A stretch of DNA of 5,344 nucleotides from Collinsella sp. UBA6357 (lineage in GTDB: Bacteria; Actinomycetota; Coriobacteriia; Coriobacteriales; Coriobacteriaceae): contig DJRP01000006.1 in NCBI GenBank assembly GCA_002437815.1, positions 119,322 to 124,665 on the forward strand, given 5' to 3'. Made by a program: the position numbers and the translations under genes. Positions 1-5,344 of this stretch are shown piece after piece. The notes under the pieces are model-generated. The model was not told where the DNA came from, searched no databases, and saw only the letters and a list, made by a program, of their open reading frames with translations. Numbering within the stretch: the first letter of the stretch is position 1; each line of letters starts with the position of its first letter.

Positions 1-1
1 G

Positions 2-61
2 CAAGAGATGGGAGACTCAAATATGCTAATACGGGAAAGCTATGAAACCAAAACCGTATAA
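2..61 (+). CDS. Possible C-terminal end of a tyrosine recombinase (partial, runs off left edge)
   Basis: The plus-strand frame beginning at base 2 reads QEMGDSNMLIRESYETKTV and then TAA (59-61). The spacing G-x-S-(7)-Y equals that around the catalytic tyrosine of phage-type tyrosine recombinases (for example GHSS...TT..Y or GNSP...I..HY). Asp stands where His or Asn is usual. If this is right, Y15 of the visible fragment is the nucleophile and only five residues follow it. The gene would be convergent with the STAND gene, its stop 77 nt from that gene's stop. Nineteen residues are too few to exclude chance, and the other two plus frames close at 31 and 45, so they offer no better reading. Confidence 0.27.
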   Translation, partial: QEMGDSNMLIRESYETKTV

Positions 62-142
62 GCCATGAATAATCTGATATGAAGGTCGCCTAAACCGCGC
101 CACTGTCGTATAAAAAGTTATTCTGACCAATGAAACCGTCAC
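26..142 (-). CDS. Weak candidate: 38-codon ORF overlapping the STAND stop codon (GTGA)
   Basis: A GTG at 142 overlaps the TGA of the STAND gene by 4 nt, with AAGGA (150-154) 7 nt before it, so a terminating ribosome could restart here. The predicted 38 residues (beginning MTVSLVRITFYTT, ending FGFIAFPY, stop TAG at 26-28) are rich in Phe, Tyr and Arg with no acidic residue, match nothing I know, and resemble non-coding sequence. It overlaps the putative recombinase tail on the other strand. The only support is the start context. Confidence 0.15.
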   Translation of the reverse strand: MTVSLVRITFYTTVARFRRPSYQIIHGLYGFGFIAFPY

Positions 143-3100
143 ATGTTGTTCCTTTCCATCGAACCTCGTAGACGATACGCGCACGAAGAATCAAATTGAT
201 CGATAAGGAAGTCAAGGACGATGCGCAAATCACCCATCAGAACTCCCCGCCGAGCCATGCTTTGATCCAGTTCCTCAACGGCACGCGTGCAAATATCCTC
301 AAGATGATATTGCGTAGTTGAATCGAGTCGCGGAGAAGAGAGGCGACCACCGCTGTGAATAACTGTCGCACACCAGTGAAGGCCATCTTCCAGGCGCTCG
401 GGAATAATCTTATGCAGTAGATATGCGAATGAGGCCAACGTAGCAGTCCCTTTTTGTCGCCGCGAAATCTTGGAGAAGAAGCCATTCCAGCGGTCATAGC
501 CCAAAATTTGCTTAAAATCGAAATGGGACCAAGAGGGATCAGCAAAAAGCAACGCTTCCAGTAAATCATCGGGATCGCTCCTACAATCAGAGATAACAAT
601 TCCCGAGAAACACGTTTCAAAAGTCTCGTTCCAATACGCGAAAAATTGCGAGTCGTCCAATGCCCCCCGAAGCCGAGCATCGAGTAACTCTGACAGAAAA
701 CACCTTCCCACATACCGTTGAAGCAATAAAGGGGCAATCTCAGCAAGAACACGACGATAGCAACTTGGTTTTACCGCAATGAACCACAACGCAACCTGTC
801 GCACAAAGCCAATCTGAGAATCAAAAATCCAGTCGGCATCTCGGTGGGCCATTAACCCAGATGACGCAGCCTTTATATAGTCTTCTATAGCAAAAGGATC
901 GCATCCGTCGTCGCTGGACGCCGTCACCAAGGTAAAGCCTGCCGCAAGATATATCGGGCCATACGCAGAATAGTCGTCTAAATCAGAGACGGCGATATCC
1001 ATGGCAACAATTCGTTCCGGCAATCGCGGATATTTCACAAGAAGATTGTCCATCATCTCGTCGCAACTCGGGCGATGTTCTTGAACGGGGAGTTGATAAG
1101 ATCCCTCGAGTCTTTTATCCCAGAATTTACCGGCCGTCAGATATCCAGCAAGAAAGGCTCCAATTGCGCGGACATTCTCCGAATAATAGTTTCTTATTGC
1201 CTTCATTAAACTCGAGTGCAAAGCCCTGTTCGGACCAACGACGAGCCTTGCGACAAGGATCGGAAACTCGCCTACTCCCCGAGCCGCAGACAAAACGCAA
1301 GCTTTGACAAGCGCCTCTAAAGAAGAGTGTTGATGAAAAGAATACGCGTTAGCAGCACCCAGACACTCCGATACATACCTGAAGCACCATTCGAGCTCGG
1401 ATTCCGAAAGTTCATCCAAATAATCTCGAAGAGCAATTGCGACGGCGTATTCACACGCCTCACGGAGAAACAGAGTAGCGCTGTCACTATCTATCAGTTT
1501 CTTAGCATGTGCCAATGCCGCGTTGATTGAATCGAAACCATCTTTTAACTGAGCGCCATGCTCCCATCCGTCATGCGCCCACGCATAAAAAGCGGCGGAT
1601 TGACTCGGTATCCCATCCTCCGCCATCGCCTTATGCTGTTCTAGCTTTTCTGCCAAGTCCTTGTCTGGATTAATCTCCAATAACACGCCAGGATGATCCG
1701 GATCATCCGAATTTCCAACAACCTTAAGTCGCCGCGAATCCATCTGCTGATACGCCCACCTAATAGCATCGTCATCTTCGTCTATTGAGTCCATCATTTC
1801 ATCAATGATCATATGAATTTGACCAGCAACTCGAGTCTCTTTAACCATCAAAAGAGGATTATTTTTAAACTGCATTTGCAACGCAGCATCAGCAAGCGCT
1901 TTATCGCAAATTCGATATGCAGAAACGAAGCTCCTATCCTGCTCATGGAGATAATCCTTTGTGAAGTAAGGGACCCCCAGATCGATTTTTCCGTAAATCC
2001 GTCTCTCTTTATCCAGCATAACCACAGCCTGACAGGAAAGTAACGCGCAGAGCACGTCAGGGCATTTTGTCGGTGCATTCAGCACGGCCGAAACGACCAC
2101 GGATACAATCGAACAAGAGTGTGATGTCTTCAAAGCTGTAAAGCACACATATTCGAGCTGCTCAGGAGAAGCCATGTCTGAAACCTCAAGTAGCCATCGC
2201 TCAAACGCCATCATGATTGACGAATACAAATCAGATCCACAGTCATACATGTGCGCCGCCCACAGTCTGCCGCTAAAAATATAGCTTCTATCAATCTCGC
2301 CCAACCGCATGCCCGCTTCAAAACATTCATCAGCGAAATCAGAGTGTAAGAGAGAACCGGCAACATGGTCGGCAATTCTGCAGACCAACTGTAGAGCAAC
2401 TTTCCAATCAGCCCCAAATAGGGCATACACAGGTGTCTGCATAGCACTTGCCGGATAATACGATATTCCACGGGTATGAAGCGCGAAGTCCTTCTCGTAA
2501 TCAAAAGGCATTTCATAGAATTCATATTTATGATTGCCTTTGGTTGTCCAAATATTAAACAAGAACTCCGAGTACTCACTTGGAATAGCGTGGGCAACAT
2601 GCCATGTCGATAGGGAATCCTTAATCAAACCCCGGAATAAAGGGCGATTGCGCTCCTTGCAATCATCCCAATCCCGCTCTTGAGCACAATAGACTGCCAA
2701 TTCTTGACTCAGTTCACCCGCCGCTTCAAGAATTATCGCAACGCATGCTTTTTCGGCATCGCTGTATCGATAATGGTCGCTATCATGCTCGATCTTTTTT
2801 ATCAACGCGAGTGCAACCAAACCCGCCAGGCGCGTTGCTTCCCCAGAATAGTTGCTTTTACACCAAACGTCTAAAACACTGGCGAAACCAAAGGACGCCT
2901 CCAGAGGAATCTCGTCCCTATAGCTATAAAGAAACGCAATGTAGTCCTTCCAGCCATGGCCGGAAGGCTTTTCCTGAAGAGGGACCTCACCTTCGAGCCC
3001 GTTGTTCGACATGCGCTCCATGGCCTCATGATCAATTTCCATGCAGGAGAGCCGTAACGCTCTTCCCAGATCGCTCGCAAACGCCCAGCCGTTCGCCTTA

Positions 3101-4782
3101 AGTTCAAAGGAAAATTGCGATAACAACTCTGCCGTTTGATCAGACTGCAGTATCGAGCGATGAATGCAATCTCCCCACTTCAGATATTCGTCTTCGTTAC
3201 CAAGTACTTCTTCAGCTAGGCGTCCCAACGCATCACGGTTTATGTCGCCACTCGCAATAAGCCAATCGGTCAGTATCTTTTTAGTGGTAAAAACCGGATT
3301 TAGCTCAACCAAAAATTGTCTAGCTGAATCTGATGAGGAAAATAGATGATTCAGCAGCGCGCCGATTGCGAGCTCTTCATAATAATCGTGAGCGAAACGC
3401 ACGCTCTGCATATCGAATTTGACAATAAACCCGGCTTTTCGAAACTGTTCGAGCACTTTCATGTCGGGCGTAAAGCTCATCTTGGCCAATGAAAGCCGAC
3501 GACACGCCATCCAGAAAACAGTCTCTTTTCTCAAAGCAGATTCAACTTCACTATTGCCTTTAAGATAGAGCTCGTTGAGAATAAAATCTCTCAATGTTTC
3601 TTCTGACGCAATCTCCCCCGGCCCCATCTTTGAGAGGATTTTAGCAATGATTGGTTTTCTGAGCGGAGGGACGGACACGATTGAAGAAGGCTTGTCCGCA
3701 TAACCTAAACGAACAAGATAGTCACGCGCCTGCTCTTCGCTAAAGCCACTAACCGTAACAGCTGTACACGCAGACTCAAATGCGTCACGAATGAGCTCTT
3801 CAATTTTTCTTCTGCACGAAGAGCGAACCGTCACCAGAACCGTCCATTTTCCATCATGCGCAAAGTCAAATATAGCAGCTGGAAGGGAACGGTTCTGCGA
3901 CCCGAACAAGTATTCGGCAGAATCAACCAGCAGATAACGCTTGTCCGTTGATTGAAAAGCACGTTGAACATCGCTTAGCCCAAACCCTCGCCAACCGCCA
4001 AGCAGGTCCTCTTCGCTTCTCCAAGCATCGGCTCCATGACAGTCCACCACGACAGCAACCGAATCATCGGGGAGCGAGGACAAAAAGTCTTTGGCGACCG
4101 CAGTCTTGCCAACACCCGAATCACCAGTAAGCAACACGACGTTGTTTTCCTTGTGCAAGCCCCCGCAGACCTGTTCGAGCAGCTCGCTTCGATCGATTTT
4201 GAATTCCTCGCCTTGAATGACAACTGAAGTATCAATGCAGTCAAGGTAGCGTTTGCCCTGCTCAACAAGGCGAAGTCCCAGACCAAAGGCATCAGACGAA
4301 TCGGTAGAGAAAAAGTGCCTTGCTATCGCTTCGTTCTCAATCAGCACAAACGGGGATTCAAAAGCGGATGCAAGAAACCAAACGATTTTAATTCCAAGGC
4401 TGGCAGCATGGTCCTCGGTCTCCGTTTTGGCCGTGGGATCCTGTACACCGTCCGAACACGTTTTCCCTGCACCAAAATCCCTATTGCAAAAGAAAACGAG
4501 ACGCGTCAGTTCTGGATAACATTTATGGGCCTCATCGACAGCATCGATTAACTCACGCTTCCTTTGCGAAAGAGCTACCTGATAGTACTTTGCCTGCCAG
4601 CCAATTACTTCGCCATCAACCGCGATGGGGGCAGTTTCAATCCCAGGATTATTGATGTAACGGGATAAACCTGTTTCGCACCCATACATTTTGCAAAACA
4701 GCAAATAGCAAAGTTGTTCAAATACAGCCTGCTCCTTGCCGCTAAACTTGCAGGCAAATACATTCCAGTCCGCAAGAGCCAT
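139..4782 (-). CDS. avs4: Avs4-like anti-phage STAND NTPase with N-terminal Mrr-like nuclease
   Basis: This 1547-residue protein looks like a single-chain bacterial NLR-type phage sensor. Residues 1-155 resemble a PD-(D/E)xK nuclease of the Mrr type: an FEQLC helix (21-25), GIET (47-50, candidate metal ligand E49), GWQAKYY (61-67, QxK pair Q63/K65) and FESPF (141-145). Residues about 195-480 form a P-loop STAND NTPase: Walker A GDSGVGKT (220-227), Walker B YLLVDSAE (283-290, D287 and E290), a strand ending TVR (R320, sensor/arginine position), a P-loop-distal proline motif near 372-377, and a winged-helix signature VRFAHDYYEE (461-470). Residues about 480-1547 are mostly helical with no motif I recognise, as expected for a ligand-sensing solenoid. 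No signal peptide or membrane segment is apparent, so it should be cytosolic. The ATG is fixed by GGAGG 8 nt upstream; the stop is TGA. Known Avs4 proteins sense phage portal protein and degrade DNA. Nuclease type and length favour Avs4 over Avs2/Avs3, but the subtype is inferred. The STAND-nuclease class is secure (about 0.9), the Avs4 assignment moderate (about 0.6). Confidence 0.85.
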   Translation of the reverse strand: MALADWNVFACKFSGKEQAVFEQLCYLLFCKMYGCETGLSRYINNPGIETAPIAVDGEVIGWQAKYYQVALSQRKRELIDAVDEAHKCYPELTRLVFFCNRDFGAGKTCSDGVQDPTAKTETEDHAASLGIKIVWFLASAFESPFVLIENEAIARHFFSTDSSDAFGLGLRLVEQGKRYLDCIDTSVVIQGEEFKIDRSELLEQVCGGLHKENNVVLLTGDSGVGKTAVAKDFLSSLPDDSVAVVVDCHGADAWRSEEDLLGGWRGFGLSDVQRAFQSTDKRYLLVDSAEYLFGSQNRSLPAAIFDFAHDGKWTVLVTVRSSCRRKIEELIRDAFESACTAVTVSGFSEEQARDYLVRLGYADKPSSIVSVPPLRKPIIAKILSKMGPGEIASEETLRDFILNELYLKGNSEVESALRKETVFWMACRRLSLAKMSFTPDMKVLEQFRKAGFIVKFDMQSVRFAHDYYEELAIGALLNHLFSSSDSARQFLVELNPVFTTKKILTDWLIASGDINRDALGRLAEEVLGNEDEYLKWGDCIHRSILQSDQTAELLSQFSFELKANGWAFASDLGRALRLSCMEIDHEAMERMSNNGLEGEVPLQEKPSGHGWKDYIAFLYSYRDEIPLEASFGFASVLDVWCKSNYSGEATRLAGLVALALIKKIEHDSDHYRYSDAEKACVAIILEAAGELSQELAVYCAQERDWDDCKERNRPLFRGLIKDSLSTWHVAHAIPSEYSEFLFNIWTTKGNHKYEFYEMPFDYEKDFALHTRGISYYPASAMQTPVYALFGADWKVALQLVCRIADHVAGSLLHSDFADECFEAGMRLGEIDRSYIFSGRLWAAHMYDCGSDLYSSIMMAFERWLLEVSDMASPEQLEYVCFTALKTSHSCSIVSVVVSAVLNAPTKCPDVLCALLSCQAVVMLDKERRIYGKIDLGVPYFTKDYLHEQDRSFVSAYRICDKALADAALQMQFKNNPLLMVKETRVAGQIHMIIDEMMDSIDEDDDAIRWAYQQMDSRRLKVVGNSDDPDHPGVLLEINPDKDLAEKLEQHKAMAEDGIPSQSAAFYAWAHDGWEHGAQLKDGFDSINAALAHAKKLIDSDSATLFLREACEYAVAIALRDYLDELSESELEWCFRYVSECLGAANAYSFHQHSSLEALVKACVLSAARGVGEFPILVARLVVGPNRALHSSLMKAIRNYYSENVRAIGAFLAGYLTAGKFWDKRLEGSYQLPVQEHRPSCDEMMDNLLVKYPRLPERIVAMDIAVSDLDDYSAYGPIYLAAGFTLVTASSDDGCDPFAIEDYIKAASSGLMAHRDADWIFDSQIGFVRQVALWFIAVKPSCYRRVLAEIAPLLLQRYVGRCFLSELLDARLRGALDDSQFFAYWNETFETCFSGIVISDCRSDPDDLLEALLFADPSWSHFDFKQILGYDRWNGFFSKISRRQKGTATLASFAYLLHKIIPERLEDGLHWCATVIHSGGRLSSPRLDSTTQYHLEDICTRAVEELDQSMARRGVLMGDLRIVLDFLIDQFDSSCAYRLRGSMERNNM

Positions 4783-4784
4783 CT

Positions 4785-4991
4785 CTAAGACCTCCGTGGA
4801 TGTACGGGAAAGCGTCGACTTCTATATGCACCAATATTACTAGGAAGACGCGTAGGAAGGCGACAGCAGAAACAACGGCTATACCCGCAGTTTAAAATGT
4901 TATTGTCTTCCATGAGCCAATCACTTGGTACGAAGTCAAAACGGACGCGAATTTCGGCACCATCTACGAACTCGCAAAACATAACAACCAT
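4785..4991 (-). CDS. Small 68-residue protein of unknown function, coupled to the STAND gene
   Basis: I do not recognise this gene. The chosen ATG at 4991 has GAGGAG 8 nt upstream. An ATG 18 codons earlier (5045) gives 86 residues but has no comparable ribosome site. The frame ends in TAG just 2 nt before the ATG of the STAND gene and contains that gene's GGAGG, a typical arrangement for translational coupling. The first half (MVVMFCEFVDGAEIRVRFDF and onward to about residue 35) has alternating hydrophobic residues and acidic positions like a small beta-rich protein. The second half is unusual: a cysteine cluster (C36, C41, C43, C44) then an Arg/Pro-rich, basic tail, which could be out-of-frame or degenerate sequence. 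No transmembrane segment or signal peptide is evident. It may be an accessory or regulatory partner of the sensor, a leader peptide that sets its expression, or a frameshifted remnant. The start signal and spacing argue that it is translated; whether it is a conserved protein is unknown. Confidence 0.45.
   Translation of the reverse strand: MVVMFCEFVDGAEIRVRFDFVPSDWLMEDNNILNCGYSRCFCCRLPTRLPSNIGAYRSRRFPVHPRRS
4791..4795 (-). promoter_or_regulatory. Ribosome binding site of the large STAND gene
   Basis: On the minus strand GGAGG lies 8 nt before the ATG at 4782, which is a near-ideal Shine-Dalgarno site and decides this start. It is embedded in the last codons of the small upstream reading frame, so translation of that frame could open or refill this site (coupling). 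Confidence 0.85.
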
Positions 4992-4999
4992 TTTTTTAA

Positions 5000-5005
5000 C
5001 TCCTC
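5000..5005 (-). promoter_or_regulatory. Ribosome binding site of the small upstream ORF
   Basis: GAGGAG on the minus strand, 8 nt before the ATG at 4991 and followed by an A-rich spacer. It selects this internal ATG over the one at 5045 and is the main argument that the 68-codon frame is translated. Confidence 0.5.
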
Positions 5006-5113
5006 GATATAGTGATTGAAAAGTACAGGGCTCAAAACAAAACAAGCTCCTATACAGGCGGGATATCGGAGGTAGGATTAAACATTTTGTTGAAGATGCG
5101 TGCGCATTGTTAT

Positions 5114-5128
5114 TCGTTAACGACTATA
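5114..5128 (-). promoter_or_regulatory. Tentative -10 hexamer with abutting 10-bp palindrome
   Basis: On the minus strand TATAGT (5128-5123) matches the sigma-70 -10 consensus at five of six positions and runs straight into the perfect palindrome TCGTTAACGA (5114-5123), where a repressor would cover the transcription start. No good -35 lies at 16-18 nt, so this is weak. It would leave a leader of roughly 125 nt before the small ORF. Confidence 0.15.
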
Positions 5129-5344
5129 GAGATCCGAGAATTAAAGAACTTAGCAATAACGAGCGATCAAGGCCTAAGCCAACACCTGACACCACCAGTG
5201 AACAAATAATTCAAGTTCGATACAATCCAATACGTAATCTAACAGCCAGAAGAACAAGGGTACCGAAGCGCTCATTGGCCTCTGCTCTTTTGAGTTTTTC
5301 CATCAATTATGGTCACGATCGAAGATGGTGTCGTCAAAGTTGGT

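Larger units (their letters stand above)
4992..5344. other. Upstream intergenic stretch with no supported gene
   Basis: About 350 bases upstream of the small ORF. No reading frame here has both a convincing start site and protein-like composition. A plus-strand GTG frame at 5012-5209 (65 codons) lacks a ribosome site. At the right edge, a plus-strand ATG at 5309 opens a frame (MVTIEDGVVKVG) that runs out of the window, and a minus-strand frame from 5343 closes at 5272; neither is long enough to judge. The stretch must hold the promoter for the minus-strand genes unless they are read from beyond the window. I see no tRNA, riboswitch or convincing terminator in it. Confidence 0.6.

Noticed and set aside
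29..59. Inverted repeat ATACGG...CCGTAT as a terminator for the sensor gene
   Set aside because: Only six base pairs with a 19-nt loop and no T-tract on the minus strand side; not a credible intrinsic terminator.
111..144. TGAC...GTCA hairpin followed by CTTTTT just after the sensor stop
   Set aside because: The stem is four base pairs with a 10-nt loop and the T-run is displaced by several bases; too weak to call a terminator.
237..752. 171-codon minus-strand frame inside the large gene
   Set aside because: It lies in another frame of the sensor gene, lacks a ribosome site and has a composition typical of out-of-frame translation (runs of Leu, Ser, Arg and Trp).
1048..1801. Identical DEMMD pentapeptide at residues 994-998 and 1241-1245
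   Set aside because: The flanking residues do not align, so this is probably chance within acidic helices rather than an internal duplication.
2745..3101. 118-codon plus-strand frame antisense to the sensor gene
   Set aside because: Rich in Arg, Pro and Ser with no recognisable domain and no ribosome site; a shadow of the minus-strand coding sequence.
5001..5040. TTGAGC - 18 nt - TATATC as a promoter for the small ORF
   Set aside because: Transcription would begin within or after the GAGGAG ribosome site, removing it from the message.
5012..5209. 65-codon plus-strand frame beginning with GTG
   Set aside because: No ribosome site precedes the GTG at 5012. The GGAGG at 5068-5072 is 14 nt from an in-frame TTG and 23 nt from an in-frame ATG, both too far, and the product matches nothing known to me.
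5209..5226. TTCAAGTTCGATAC resembling a tRNA T-arm or att remnant
   Set aside because: No matching T-stem, acceptor stem or CCA end can be folded around it.
5272..5343. Open minus-strand frame at the right edge ending in TGA, 23 residues
   Set aside because: Too short to identify, and the opposite strand offers an equally plausible frame start at 5309; nothing separates them from chance.

Overview
The window is bacterial DNA of roughly balanced, slightly sub-50% GC composition (judged by eye). It is dominated by one very long minus-strand gene of 1547 codons (139-4782). Strong Shine-Dalgarno sites and tight gene spacing support a bacterial source. Nothing here (no rRNA, tRNA or housekeeping gene) allows a genus or phylum to be named.

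The large protein has three parts: an N-terminal Mrr-like PD-(D/E)xK nuclease, a central STAND-type P-loop NTPase with clear Walker A, Walker B and winged-helix signatures, and about 1070 residues of mostly alpha-helical C-terminal sequence. This is the layout of the Avs (AVAST) anti-phage proteins, which are bacterial NLR-like sensors. The Mrr-type effector and the length fit type 4 (Avs4) best. In the characterised members the C-terminal part recognises a conserved phage protein (portal for Avs4, terminase large subunit for Avs1-3), the STAND module oligomerises, and the nuclease is unleashed on DNA. Function here is inferred from architecture.

Immediately upstream on the same strand is a possible 68-codon gene (4785-4991). 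It has its own good ribosome binding site and ends 2 nt before the large gene's ATG, so the two would be translationally coupled. Its product is not recognised. The 350 bases further upstream (4992-5344) contain no gene I can support, only a weak -10-like hexamer abutting a 10-bp palindrome.

Downstream of the large gene (1-138) there is no clear terminator. A 38-codon ORF overlaps the large gene's stop by 4 nt (GTGA) and is weakly supported. On the plus strand, the first 61 bases read as 19 residues that fit the C-terminal G-x-S-(7)-Y signature of a tyrosine recombinase. If correct, the defence gene sits tail-to-tail with an integrase, as expected on a mobile island.
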